The notes beneath the pieces are model-generated. The model ran no database searches, was not told the origin of the DNA, and saw only the letters and a list, made by a program, of their open reading frames with translations. Positions 32,150 to 43,825 of a DNA stretch of 64,000 nucleotides are shown piece by piece. The DNA is from Lucinisca nassula. Its lineage: Eukaryota; Mollusca; Bivalvia; Lucinida; Lucinidae. The DNA lies in NCBI GenBank assembly GCA_963580285.1, contig OY757010.1, positions 216,238,204-216,302,203 on the forward strand, given 5' to 3'. The translations under genes were made by a program, and so were the position numbers. Within the stretch, counting starts at the first letter, position 1. Each line of letters starts with the position of its first letter.

Positions 32150-33057
32150 TGATACAAAGAAAACATTCACTTCATATTCGTTTATATCATATTATTTTGT
32201 GTTTCAGTGAATAATGTCCTGTAATAAAATCACATGAACACAAGTAATAACTCATGGTTATTGCGGCCTAACGTCATTACACCATCTCTAACAACATTGT
32301 TTTGTTTTAAATACATTGGCTGATAACATCTTAATTAAATTCATAATATGATAAAAAAAATTCTCACACTTGACTTAATTTTATATGATATTTTATGAAC
32401 AATAAAGAAACCCATTCTATCCTGAAGTGTATGTAATATACACCTGCGCTAATGGTCAGTGTGAACAGTAATGGTCAAATGTGACCGACACAGTTTCGGT
32501 AGATATATAGATATCCCTTAAGAAATCCCAACTGAGGTAATGGCCACATATGACCGACTCATTATAAGAAAATAGATAGATAGAAATCTAAATATATATG
32601 TCATTAATCATTTTACATACACGCATTTTCTGCTTCATCAAGACATCACACAGAAAAAGACGTTACATTTATGCCTGGGATATGCTCAACAAAATGCCAA
32701 GAGGGACAGGAAAGGCCCATTCCTGGTAAGCAAGCTTCTAAATGTTTTTTGTTAAATTCAGTCAACAATGAAATGCTATATACTGATACAAATAACATTC
32801 ATGCACCAGGACATGTGATGAGAAGTTAGTCCATACTTCTCACTAAACAAGTGAACAATACCTATGTGTATGTTGTCGTCGAACTTATTAAAAAAAATAT
32901 ACTTGCTGTTAATATAAATTAGCCAAATTATCCTCCCTTTTATCAGTAAACATCTCGATCTGTATTGGTTCCTGTGTGTTTGCATCAAAGGCAGTGCCTT
33001 TATTTCATATTATTACATTTATATTATATTACATATCTTCCATTTTGATTTCTTGAT
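32150..33057. other. Unassigned, partly similar to the palindromic MITE at 21.2 kb
   Basis: 32330-32400 (ATAATATGATAAAA, then TTATATGATATTTTATGAAC) resembles 21320-21380 in arrangement but is diverged. The rest is AT-rich without coding signal. Confidence 0.35.
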
Positions 33058-33318
33058 CATCACGAAAACACGCCAATATAATTTTACCACCCTTGAACCC
33101 AACTTTTATATAAAAATGGGATTTACAGGGGTAGACCTAATTTTTCTTATTTCTGTCCTAAAACACAGATTGTGGCAACCCGTTAGAACCGCATCGATGG
33201 TGCAATTCTAACGAGTACCAGCAATCTATATTTTGAGCAAAAATAAGAAAATAAGAAAAGTATCACAATTTTTCGTGTTAAATTTTTCATTTTTTCGACA
33301 ATGCGTGTTTTCGTAATA
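33058..33318. mobile_element. Hairpin MITE, slightly shortened copy
   Basis: CATCACGAAAACACGCC at the left; centre ACCGCATCGATGGTGCAATTC, less perfect than in other copies; right end GCGTGTTTTCGTAAT. Confidence 0.85.
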
Positions 33319-33339
33319 AAGCGGTAAAAAGTCAGGGAA

Positions 33340-33757
33340 TTAGTTGGCCATCCAATCCCAAAAAATATTGATATTTTTACTTTTAATGGCAAAATTGAGT
33401 AGAGTATGGCACCCATGCTAAATGTAATCCTTGATGTGTGTCAACAATCATAGGGGTGGATGCCACGTCTGGAAATGCATCTGAGGCTCAGAAGTAGGTC
33501 AAAGGTCAAATGAGTGCAAAATAAACATGAAATTACTTATAACTCTCTTTTAACACATATTTGGGGAAATGTTTGCTTAAAATCACCATAAACTATCCAG
33601 GTGCAGTGAACAATGGAAAATCATTTTAATGTTCACTCAAAGTATGTCAGTCTTATAGATCAGGGGTCATTTAAAGGCAAAGCTCGTGAAAAACGGATGT
33701 TTTCTGAACACTTTTTGTTATATTTAGCATAAGGATGTGTTGCTGATCAGTATTAAT
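33340..33757 (+). repeat. Dispersed repeat R, copy 1 (left part)
   Basis: GAGTAGAGTATGGCACCCAT through GGTGGATGCCACGTCTGG and AGGTCAAAGGTCAAATGAG. Copy 2 lies at 35070-35505 and copy 3 (minus strand) around 41330-41851/46214-46295. The right part continues at 34491 after element C. Confidence 0.85.
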
Positions 33758-34490
33758 TATACCCCCGCCATACGAAGTATGCTATGGGGGTATACAGTTT
33801 TCGTTCTGCCGTTCGACCGTCCGTCTGTCCATGTATCCGTCCGTCCATCCGTCCATTAACATTTTGGTTAAAGTTTTGCGTTAAAGTTTCTAAGACATTG
33901 TATCTTCTGAACCCTTTGATAGATTTAGTTGATACTTACACTGAAGTTACATACTGGTCTAAAAATTTCATTGATGCATGTCCCACCACCCACCGTGACC
34001 TTGAGGTCACAGCCTTAGAAATTTTACATTTGGTGAAAGTTTTATGACAGAGTTTATAGATGCCTGTATGTTCTAAACTTTAAGACAAATTCAGTTGATA
34101 CTTGCATCAATGTTGCGTACCATGTCCCTTCTCCCACCCATTGTGACCTTGACCTCAAGGTCGCAGACTTAGACATTTACATTTGGTTAAAATTTTATGA
34201 CAAACTTTATAGATGCCTATATGTTCTAAACTCTAAGACAATTTCAATTGATATTTGCATCGATGTTGTATACCAGTCCAAGGATTTCATTGATGCACAC
34301 CCCACCTGCTTCAGTAACATTGATGCCCCCACCCCTTCATTAAGTCAGTCAGTTTGATGCCCTCACACTCTTGGTCCATTTAGAAATTTTATGTTTGGTT
34401 TAGCTTTTACAAACACATTTATAAATTCTTATAGCTTCTTAGTGGGGGGGGGGGGGGGGGTATACGTGACCCATTGGTCGCTTTCTCTAG
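33758..34490 (+). mobile_element. Tandem-repeat Helitron-like (HINE/pearl-type) element C
   Basis: Left hairpin ATACCCCC..GGGGGTAT (33759-33793), GTCCGTCTGTCC core, repeats with GTGACCTTGA(G/C)GTC, a long G-run, a 6-bp-stem hairpin GTGACCCATTGGTCGC (34466-34481) and the end CTCTAG followed by TT. The uninterrupted site is seen in repeat R copy 2 near 35472-35490. Confidence 0.85.
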
Positions 34491-34550
34491 TTATCAAAAT
34501 ATTAAAAAAATGCATTTGTAACGTGTATTTGATTAGAAAATCTGCTTGTT
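34491..34550 (+). repeat. Dispersed repeat R, copy 1 (right part)
   Basis: ATTAAAAAAATGCATTTGTA and ACGTGTATTTGA correspond to 35473-35504. Confidence 0.75.
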
Positions 34551-35068
34551 TACATGGATATGGGTTAAATGGAATAAAAAGGGATACTAATGTTACAGAC
34601 TTGAATCACCGATGATCCCCGATATTTATACAGCACTGTATTCTATCTGTGTGACTTTGTTTCTGTTATGGGTCTGAGACATTGCCTTTGCGCAACTACC
34701 GTAAGTCAAATCGCGACTTCCATTCAGCTAGCCTGTCCGACAACAGGTTTTATTAGTCAGAACCCACCAGCTGACTGAATCGGGTTGCCAGGCCGGTTTG
34801 TATCACAACATAGACAGAATACAACATTGTGCCATTTTTAAAACAGAAAAGGCGATATAAAATGGTTTTACAAGCATTAAATTTTTTCAACTAAAATGAT
34901 ACTCTATTATGAGCAGGACCGATTTTAACACTTTCTTTGTGTAAGACAATTAAACATCAAACTTTAAACTTATCCCCTTAATTAAAATGGCGCATCTCGG
35001 ATAACTGGCAATAATAGATTAACCAATTAACAACACATAAAAACATCCTTTATGCGTGACTAAGCAGG
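34551..35068. other. No recognisable feature
   Basis: No coding or repeat structure that I can name. Confidence 0.4.
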
Positions 35069-35505
35069 TGCAAAAAAGCTTGATATTTTTACGTTTGATG
35101 ACAAAATTGACTAGAGTATGGCACCCATGCTAAATGTAATCCTTGATGTGTGTCAACAATCATAGGGGTAGGTGCCACGTCTGGAAATGCCCCTGAGGCC
35201 AAGAAGAAGGTCAAAGGTCAAATGAGTGCAAAATAAACACGAAACTACTCATAAATCTCTTTTAACATATATTTGGGGAAATTGCTTGCTTTAAATCACC
35301 ATAAAACTATCCATGTGCAGCGAACAATGGAAACTTATTTTAAATGTACCCTATAAGTATGTCAGTCTTATATGTCAGGGGTTATTTAAGTACAAAACTC
35401 GTACAAAATAGATGTTCTCTAATCAAAGTGTGTCATATTTAACACAAGGATGTGTTGATGACAAGTATTTATTATAAAAAAATACATTTGTTACGTGTAT
35501 TTGTT
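35069..35505 (+). repeat. Dispersed repeat R, copy 2
   Basis: Same order of segments as copy 1, without the Helitron-like insertion. It ends where a PLE fragment begins. Confidence 0.85.
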
Positions 35506-36520
35506 CGAAGTGAAGGCAATGATCAGGAATCGATACAATTAACCCACAGCTCCAATCAAGGGCACCAAAGGGTAAGAAACACAAAAATGAAATAACTAGA
35601 TCCTAATGGAAACATCAATGTAGAAGTAAAACAAAGATCAGGAATCGATACAATTAACTTACTCCACCCATCAAAGACACCAAAGGGAAAGAAACACAAA
35701 CATTAAGCGACCAGACCATAATGGAAACCTAAACAAAGGAAGGCCACAAGGACAGTTACTTTCCCACAAAATGGCCATCCAAAATAAAAAGACACAAGCG
35801 ATACACACAGTAAGTAACAAACTACGCCATAAATAAACCGCCACAGAATAGCGGAAAGACAAAAGGACAGTTACTTTTCCACAAAATGGCCAATTGGCTA
35901 TCCATAACAAAATAATATAAGCGCTACACATATTGAAAGACAAACCATAGCACAACTAAATAAACCGCGACCGAAGAACGGCCTTGGAACGGTCAGTGAA
36001 GCGAATTCCGCTGGTGGGGGGGGGGGGGTGCGGTCTTAAAGCGATTTTATGCAGCTGTAATCCTCGCCCTTACTTCCGTCGCGATTTGGACAAATCATTT
36101 GTTCAGTCCGCATGAAAGCCTCCTAACTCAACAGTGCAACATCTCACATGACACAAAAATCAAAGCAACCATAGAGATGAAACAACGGTGAGGACAGCAA
36201 GAAACCACTAAAATGCTGGAGCAAAAGAAAACTAAAACTTGTACTCCGATGGGCCCGACCAGAGACAGAGCATCAGGCACCAACCAATATTACATAAAAC
36301 TCAATTCTCTCTAATTCTCAGGAAGCCATTACGCTGGGACCGTCGTAGAATCTAAGGCCTAACCCACCGGCGTGCAATTAAAGAGGGAAGCAAAGTTGTC
36401 AACTGTGCTTGGGTTAACTACCATGCATGCAAGCTGTCGTATAACCTTTATGTTATACCCAATTTTTTTACATCGAAGAATGATTCTATGAAATTGGGTG
36501 CTGAAGTCATTGAATTGTAT
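35506..36520 (-). mobile_element. Cluster of Penelope-like fragments
   Basis: Three 3' tails on the minus strand (about 35506, 35622 and a body junction near 35845), the C-tract (G-run at 36016-36029), the marker CCGCATGAAAGCCTCCTAAC near 36108-36127 and RT C-terminal sequence from about 36355. The fragments are partial copies joined end to end. The last one is interrupted by a microsatellite and the foldback element and seems to resume near 39900. Confidence 0.8.
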
Positions 36521-36527
36521 ATGTTGA

Positions 36528-36645
<118 letters not shown>

Positions 36646-36929
36646 TATCCACAATGCGGGTAAATATAACTATGAAAAAATTAAAGAAACACTGGAATAA
36701 AAGTTATTTTTCCTGTATTTTTAACAACCGGTTTCATCCATGATGGAATTTTCAAGTTAACAATGATGTTTATTATTGTACGTTAAAGTGACGTAAACGT
36801 CAATAGTTATTTATTTTTCCCGTAACGCTCAATAAAAGCTGACGCTTTTGTGTTTTTGAGACGTTACGTATTTACATATGAGCCGTCGTAAGATAACGGC
36901 GTAAAAAGCAAATGAAGTACAGGACACAG

Positions 36930-38560
36930 CGATCAGCGGAGACTCAGATCGGCCCGCGCAATCGGCAAACCGATCAGAATCTTCACCGATCGCATATACA
37001 TGCACACACCACAGGACACAGGATAAATATCATGCTCAGCCAAGCCGAGCACGAAAAAAAGGTTGCAGAACCTCGGGCCTGATTGAGCCAGCGCATGAAA
37101 GATCCCACAAGAAGGTTTGAGCGATCAGTGGAGACTCAGATCAGCCTGCGCAATCGCGCAGTCCGATCAGAATCTTCACTGATCGCATATTACATGCACA
37201 CTCCACATGACACAGGATAAATTCTATGCTCAGCCGAGCCGAACACGAAAAAAGTTTTACAACCTCGGGGCCTAATTTGAGCCAGGGCATGAAAAATCCC
37301 ACAAGAAGGTCTGAGTGATCAGCGGAGACTCAGATCGGCCTGCGCAATCGCGCAGTCCGATCGGAATCCTCACCGATCGCATATACATGCACACACCACA
37401 GGACACAGGATAAATTTCACGCTCAGCCGAGCCGAGCACGAAAACAGTTCTACAACCACGGGGCCTGATTTGAGCCAGCGCATGAAAAATCCAACAAGAA
37501 GGTTTTGAGCGATCAGCGGAGACCCAGATCGGCCCGCGCAATCGCGCAATCCGATCAGAATCCTCACCGATCGCATATACATGCACACACCACAGGACAA
37601 AGGATAAATTCCATGCCCAGCCGAGCCGAGCACGAAAAAAGTTCTATAAACCTCGGGGCCTGATTTGAGCCAGCGCATGAAAAATCCCACAAGAAGGCTT
37701 GAGCGATCAGCGGAGATTCAGACCAGCCTGCGCAATCGCGCAGTCCGATCAGAATCCCAACTGATCGCATATTACATGCACACAGTACAGGAAACAGGAT
37801 AAATTCTATGCTCAGCCGAGCCGAGCACGAAACAAGTTCTACAACCTCGTGGCCTGACCCGAGTCAGCGCATGAAAAATCCCACAAGAAGGTCTGAGCGA
37901 TCAGCGGAGACTCAGATTGGCCTGCGCAATCGCGCAGTCCGATCAGAATCTTCACCGATCGCATATACATGCACACACCACAGGATACAGGACAAATTTC
38001 ATGCTCAGCCTAGCCGAGCAGGAAAAAAGTTCTACAACCACGGGGCCCGATTTGAGCCAGCGCATGAAAAATCCCACAAGAAGGTTTGAGCGATCAGCGG
38101 AGACTCAGATCAGCCCGCGCAATCGCACGGTCTGATCAGAATCTTCACTGATCGCATATACATGCACACACCACAGGACACAGGATAAATTTCACGCTCA
38201 GCCGAGCCGAGCACGGAAAAAGTTCTACAACCTCGGGGCCTGATTTGAGCCAGCGCATCAAAAATCCCACAAGAAGGTCCGAGTGATCAGTGATGACTCA
38301 GATCAGCCTGCGCAATCGCGCAGTCCGATCAGAATCCTCACTGATCGCATATACATGCACACACCACAGGACACAGGATAAATTCCATGCTCAGCCGAGC
38401 CGAGCACGAACCTCGGGGCCTGATTTGAGCCAGCGCATGAACAATCCCACAAGAAGGTTTCAGTGATCAGCGGAGACTCAGATCAGCCTGCGCAATCGCG
38501 CAGTCTGATCAGAATCATCACTGAGCACATAAACATGCACACACCACAGGGCACGATCCA
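36930..38560 (+). repeat. Nine tandem ~190-bp units
   Basis: Marker GATCAG(C/T)GGAGACTCAGA near 36932, 37127, 37318, 37510, 37705, 37900, 38090, 38285 and 38465. Each unit contains CCGAGCCGAGCACGAA and CCCACAAGAAGGT. Open frames through it arise from the period and have no supporting protein family. Confidence 0.92.
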
Positions 38561-38661
38561 TGTAAAGAGACAAGCAAAATGTACTGCCACGGTTAATTTG
38601 AGCATCTTCTGATCGCATAGAGCTTATCGTAGGTTCCATCATGATCACTCAAACCTTCTGA

Positions 38662-39640
38662 TCGCTCAGACCTTCTTGTGGGATTTTTCATGCGCTGACT
38701 CGGGTCAGGCCACGAGGTTGTAGAACTTGTTTCGTGCTCGGCTCGGCTGAGCATAGAATTTATCCTGTTTCCTGTACTGTGTGCATGTAATATGCGATCA
38801 GTTGGGATTCTGATCGGACTGCGCGATTGCGCAGGCTGGTCTGAATCTCCGCTGATCGCTCAAGCCTTCTTGTGGGATTTTTCATGCGCTGGCTCAAATC
38901 AGGCCCCGAGGTTTTTAGAACTTTTTTCGTGCTCGGCTCGGCTGGGTATGGAATTTATCCTGTGTCCTGTGGTGTGTGCATGTATATGCGATCGGTGAGG
39001 ATTCTGATCGGATTGCGCGATTGCGCGGGCCGATCTGGGTCTCCGCTGATCGCTCAAAACCTTCTTGTTGGATTTTTCATGCGCTGGCTCAAATCAGGCC
39101 CCGTTGTTGTAGAACTTTTTTCGTGCTCGGCTCGGCTGAGCGTGAAATTTATCCTGCGTCCTGTGTTGTGTGCATGTATATGCGATCGGTGAGGATCCCG
39201 ATCGGACTGCGCGATTGCGCAGGCCGATCTGAGTCTCCGCTGATCACTCAGACCTTCTTGTGGGATTTTTCATGCCCTGGCTCAAATTAGGCCCCGAGGT
39301 TGTAAAACTTTTTTCGTGTTCGGCTCGGCTGAGCATAGAATTTATCCTGTGTCCTGTGGTGTGTGCATGTAATATGCGATCAGTGAAGATTCTGATCGGA
39401 CTGCGCGATTGCGCAGGCTGATCTGAGTCTCCACTGATCGCTCAAACCTTCTTGTGGGATCTTTCATGCGCTGGCTCAATCAGGCCCGAGGTTCTGCAAC
39501 CTTTTTTTCGTGCTCGGCTCGGCTGAGCATGATATTTATCCTGTGTCCTGTGGTATGTGCATGTATATGCGATCGGTGAAGATTCTGATCGGATTGCGCG
39601 ATTGCGCGGGCCGATCTGAGTCTCCGCTGATCGCTGTGTC
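38662..39640 (-). repeat. Five tandem ~190-bp units, inverted
   Basis: The same units reversed; unit for unit the sequence mirrors the outer five units of the left arm, including private variants. Confidence 0.92.
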
Positions 39641-39898
39641 CTGTACTTCATTTGCTTTTTACGCCGTTATCTTACGACGGCTCATATGTAAATACGTAAC
39701 GTCTCAAAAACAGAAAAGCGTCAGCTTTTATTGAGCGTTACGGGAAAAATAAATAACTATTGACGTTTGCGTCACTTTAACGTACAATAATAAACATCAT
39801 TGTTAACTTGAAAATTCCATCATAGATGAAACCGGTTGTTAAAAATACAGGAAAAATAACTTTTATTCCAGTGTTTCTTTAATTTTTTCATAGTTATA

Positions 39899-40325
39899 AT
39901 AAAATCGGAATGACGTCTTCAAAATTTTGAAAAGGCTTTGTGTAGTTTATGATACCGATAGCCCTGATTAAGAAGTTTAGCAGTTAACAATTTATATCGA
40001 GTGTTGAAGTCAGTTACATGACTAGACACTCTGGCAAATCGAATTTATTGCGAAATGTAAACGCAATAGGATGCCGCACGAGGAACATCACCATTCAACA
40101 AAGAAAAATTTACAATCTCTAAGTCAAAATCATCACGTTTATCATAAATTTTCCAGGAAACAAACCCATCTACAATAGAAAGATGTAAATCTAAAACGGG
40201 GCCTCGGTATCAGAAGAATTTGCTTTATTTAACTGAAGTTCTGGGGTAAATCTGACTCATCAAACCATCGAAATAGGTATTGTTAATATTTAATAAACCA
40301 CCCAAATATCTAGAAGTCGAGATAT
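39899..40325 (-). pseudogene. Penelope-like RT C-terminal fragment
   Basis: On the minus strand it reads the FLxGDVPRAxxY segment and the IYDKRDDFDL region of PLE RT, up to ELQLNKANSSDTE and the catalytic-box area near 40300. Probably the continuation of the PLE interrupted at 36520. Confidence 0.75.
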
Positions 40326-41329
40326 GAAGTTAAAATTGCTTGTTATTTATATATGACTATGTCTATCATTTCAGATTATGCGGAAGAAAACTCGTATCTG
40401 TGATATCGGAGAAACCCCTATTTGGTTTGCATTGCATAGACTTGTCAGTGTTTAAGTAAAATCATTAAATCATATGGGCGCAATCGCGAATACATATAAG
40501 CTGTTACCCTTTATATTGTAGTGATCTAAACGGCTCTTAAAATGAAGTGGCATCTTGTAAAATACAAACTTTGAAGACTGTTAAACACTTACATTAAGCC
40601 GCAGCATATTTTGGCGCTTTTTATGAGTATACCTTTTTGCGGATTTATATTTTGGCGGATTTTCGATTTCCGAAGAAAAAGAATCGGTCGAATCTACAAA
40701 GCCATGTAAAATGACAAAAAATCATCGGAGTTGGTCATCAACGTGACATGCAAAAACTGTAGTAATTAGTCATTTTTTGTGTTCACCGCATGATTAACCA
40801 AATGTGCTACCTTGATAATCCAAATGTCTGTCTTGAGGTGTGTCACTTTCCTCTTATCTGATTGGTTTACCCATCATATTGAGCTCACAGTTCAAGCCAT
40901 CAATCAATTACTAATTACATCCACAATTTTGACAATAACTCTCAAGGTGTGTTTGTTTTCATTCAGCCGTTTGAGCTGTCTTATGACTAGAACATTGTCT
41001 TTCTTTATTTCGGCTTCTAAAGAAGTAAATATACTTTTCCTTTTGTCACCGGTGATGCCTATGACCTATTGACACATTATAGTTGTGATGTGTAGAATAA
41101 AGTTTCTTCTCTTGCATTCTTTTTGCTTTATTGGCGGATTTTTATTTTGGCGTTTTTTTCCTTGACTGCAAATAGCGCCAAAATAAAATGACCACCAAAC
41201 ATAAGTGTTTTACAGTAGCTGTACGTGACCTTTGATGATGACCCACTTGTGTTGTTATTAGATATATCTTCATCATATACTATATCCTTGATATGTCATT
41301 GTGACGTTAAGTAAGAACTCAGAAGACGA
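40326..41329. other. Noncoding; MITE-like segment with TTTTGGCGG boxes
   Basis: 40600-40680 contains ATTTTGGCGCTTTTT and ATATTTTGGCGGATTTTC, and 41130-41215 contains TTATTTTGGCGTTTTTT and GCGCCAAAATAAAATG, suggesting a diverged element with inverted ends. No ORF with a known domain. Confidence 0.4.
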
Positions 41330-41851
41330 TTTGGAATGTTGCTTATAATAATGGATGGCATGTGAATAAACAACATATTTTGCAAAATAAACATATTTTC
41401 CAAATATGTACTTAAATGACCTTTGACCTAATGCCGATTAGATTAGCCATTATGCTGTTTGTATAATGTGTGGGTTTTATGCTTCCTAGATAAGGAAATG
41501 GCAGCTCATTTGGCTTTGTTTCAGTTGACACACTAGATAACCCTTTGTACAATAAATATTGATGCATATTTAAAGAAAATTTGTACTTAAATGACCTTTG
41601 ACCATGGCCAAATCTATGATACAACTTCTTTTCTCACATATGATACATAAACAATGTCCTAAGTACATTGCTGTGTTTGAATTAACTTTATTTGGTCTAC
41701 TTAGATAGAGAGAGGGTGCAAATACCAGCACATACAAATTTTATTGTATTTTTGCACTCATTTGACCTTTGACCTAATTCTGAGGCTCAGGGGCATTTTC
41801 AGAAGTGGCATCCACCCCTACTACTTTTGCATGACACTAAAGAACACTATT
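41330..41851 (-). repeat. Dispersed repeat R, copy 3 (left part)
   Basis: The minus strand carries GGGGTGGATGCCACTTCTG and AGGTCAAAGGTCAAATGAG as in copies 1 and 2. It is interrupted at 41851 by the zinc-finger element and continues at 46214. Confidence 0.75.
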
Positions 41852-41990
41852 ACACCCTGTACAACCCATAACGTAGGGAAAACGGCTGAACGTAGGGACA
41901 ACGGAAATTGAACGTAGGTTAAACTGCCTTTTTGGTAAACATCCGGTGGAATTTCACAAAGAACTGTTCGAAAAGTTTGACGAGGTAACT

Positions 41991-42305
41991 TTATATTCTT
42001 AATGCGAAGTTTTCAATTGCCAATCTAAGATTCCACCAAGCGCATACGGCTACAAATTGATCAAAGCGTATCCACAACTTTGTTGCTTTACAAAATTGGG
42101 CTCCGTTCTCTAGTTTACTCGTGTGAAAGGCGAAGACGAGTATCGCACATCTTAAAACTGACACTTCAGATGGTGGTATTTCCGTCAGTTTTATTCTTCT
42201 CCGACTTCCATCTGTTCCTATCTGCAGTTTAACAATGTTTTTAACTTCCCATCTCTTAAATTTGGAAAAAAATCCATTCAAAAGGAATTTACGCTGAATT
42301 TTCAA
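41991..42305 (-). CDS. Hypothetical 104-aa ORF in left arm
   Basis: Divergently oriented to the zinc-finger ORF, about 220 bp away. No domain recognised (contains LENGAQFCKATKLW and VCAWWNLRLAIENFALRI). The right-arm counterpart (45776-46072, plus strand) is frameshifted in the first half. It may be non-coding; the conservation reflects arm identity only. Confidence 0.25.
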   Translation of the reverse strand: MKIQRKFLLNGFFSKFKRWEVKNIVKLQIGTDGSRRRIKLTEIPPSEVSVLRCAILVFAFHTSKLENGAQFCKATKLWIRFDQFVAVCAWWNLRLAIENFALRI

Positions 42306-42528
42306 AGTAACGTATGGTGAAACAAACGATCAAAATCGGTAACGTATGATAAAACAGTCCTGCCGAAGACAGAACAGGAGACTCATGTTGACTTTTCAGG
42401 TTATTTCTTCAGGTTGTACAGAAATACATGTGAGAGCACAATGTGAAAAGCCAGGGAATAATAATAGCAACATTCTAATCTGCATTCATAGAGAACAACA
42501 CACCAGTAAACTTGTAAAATAATAGTTT

Positions 42529-43182
42529 TTGCGTTCATTTGAATTGCATGGCAATTGTATGTTTTTCTTGTTTCAGATCATGGAAAAGCCCGAGTGCGCC
42601 ATATGTGGCACAATATTCTTGTCGACAGCCTGTCTTCAGAAACATATGAAAAGGCATGCTGATAGACTGTCCAGCTGTAAAGTTTGTGATAAAGAATTTT
42701 ACACCAAAAATGAGTGTAGCGCCCATGAGAAAACCCATGAAGATCAGAGAACTCCACTTATATGCGATACCTGTGGGAGGCATTACTCTAGCCGGGGATC
42801 CTTGTTCAACCATATAAGATTCCATCTGCAACTAGAGCAATTTAGATGTGACATATGCGACAAAAACTTTGGGTCCAGGTCGCACTTAATGCGGCACCTG
42901 CAACACCACATTCCTTTAGAGTGTCCAAAGGGCCAAAAAGTGGTCAAATGCATAGAACAGCATAATCGCATTTGTGGAAAGATGACTAGGAACTTTAAAT
43001 GCGATTTATGTGAAAAGAAATTCCTACAAAAGCGGTATCTGACCGAACATGTAAAGTATAAACATGGACCCGAGCGATACAGTTGTGATCGATGTGGCAA
43101 GCTCTTTGCACACAGGCGACTAATACTCAAACACATACAAAACACATACCATACAAACAAAAAGCGGTTGTTGAATGAGTAA
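42529..43182 (+). CDS. C2H2 zinc-finger protein, left-arm copy (217 aa)
   Basis: Probably a DNA-binding protein. An ATG at 42581 (MEKPECAICG) follows a good splice-acceptor sequence TTTTTCTTGTTTCAG, while the open frame extends back to 42529. Seven finger-like modules: CAIC..HMKRH, CKVC..HEKTH, CDTC..HIRFH, CDIC..HLQHH, CPKG..(degenerate, second Cys changed to Gly), CDLC..HVKYKH and CDRC..HIQNTYH. Linkers are irregular, not the TGEKP type. It lies inside a transposable-element arm, with an inverted near-copy at 45558-44941. No catalytic domain is fused. Function in transposition is unknown. Confidence 0.8.
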   Translation: MRSFELHGNCMFFLFQIMEKPECAICGTIFLSTACLQKHMKRHADRLSSCKVCDKEFYTKNECSAHEKTHEDQRTPLICDTCGRHYSSRGSLFNHIRFHLQLEQFRCDICDKNFGSRSHLMRHLQHHIPLECPKGQKVVKCIEQHNRICGKMTRNFKCDLCEKKFLQKRYLTEHVKYKHGPERYSCDRCGKLFAHRRLILKHIQNTYHTNKKRLLNE

Positions 43183-43470
43183 GTCGACAACGGCATCGGC
43201 TCAGTCAATAGCCATTTTCAGTAGACCGGTGGCAACCGAGAAATACAACTGTCGACTGACTCGGTCGACAACAACGTTTTGCATATATAGTAATTGATCA
43301 TGGATCGACAGGCTCGATACACAGCACAGGTAGGGAAAATGGTATTGCCTCCGTGAATAGCCATGATGGATAATAGGTTACTTAGGAAATGATACAATCA
43401 AAGATCACAACCATCTGAAGTCAGCAAAGAAAGTAACGTAAGGCATCACGAAGGTACACACAGTATACTG

Positions 43471-43536
43471 AGCCGGACTCGGCAGCGTGTCTGACTCATG
43501 AGCCAGAGGTCCCTTGTTCGACTCCCCGGTCCGGCT
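43471..43536 (+). tRNA. tRNA-Met-like SINE head (pseudo-tRNA)
   Basis: Acceptor halves AGCCGGA and TCCGGCT pair perfectly; GTTCGACTCC is a good B box; the anticodon region reads CTCATGAG (CAT). At 66 nt it is too short for a regular tRNA and it is followed by a SINE body. Confidence 0.6.
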
Positions 43537-43757
43537 CTTTTCTTTCGTGGAGAGTGGTCATTACATGACATTCTACTCTTCCACTGATTCAAGAAGGACA
43601 GATGTCATTCACTGGCGAAATTATCTGCACCTAGTACTGGTTAACCGCTTAGAAGATCTAAGCCTGCCCATAAACTGCTTGGCTAGGTTAATTGACCGCC
43701 GTTATAGGACCGACATACTGTTGAAACGGTGATAAATCTCAAACAAAAAACAACAAC
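43471..43757 (+). mobile_element. tRNA-derived SINE in the loop of the zinc-finger element
   Basis: After the tRNA-like head come a body with TACTGGTTAACCGCTTAG and GGTTAATTGACCGCC (shared with the SINE at 62688-63042) and the tail GGTGATAAATCTCAAACAAA followed by AAACAACAACAA. Confidence 0.75.
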
Positions 43758-43825
43758 AAGCAGTATTATGGATTTTTGCTTACTGCACAAAGTCCCGAGA
43801 TGGCTGTGGTATGGCAAGCCAAATG

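Larger units (their letters stand above)
36665..39898. mobile_element. Foldback-type element with long inverted arms of ~190-bp units
   Basis: Starts TATAACTATGAAAAAATTAA and ends with the complement. Left arm 36665 to about 37905 pairs with about 38662-39898 (1.2 kb each). Each arm has ~260 bp of unique end followed by tandem ~190-bp units marked GATCAGCGGAGACTCAGATC and GCAATCGCGCAGTCCGATC. Four more units and a short unique segment form the loop. No transposase. It interrupts a minus-strand PLE. Confidence 0.85.

Noticed and set aside
37272..39290. Several 90-106-codon ORFs sharing MRSVRILIGLRDCAG-type sequence
   Set aside because: They arise from the ~190-bp unit period in the foldback arms and switch frame from unit to unit. 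No family match is recognised.
41852..41862. CACTA transposon end (a CACTA occurs just left of the zinc-finger element)
   Set aside because: The CACTA lies outside the left end (41845-41849) and is absent at the right end, so it is flanking sequence.
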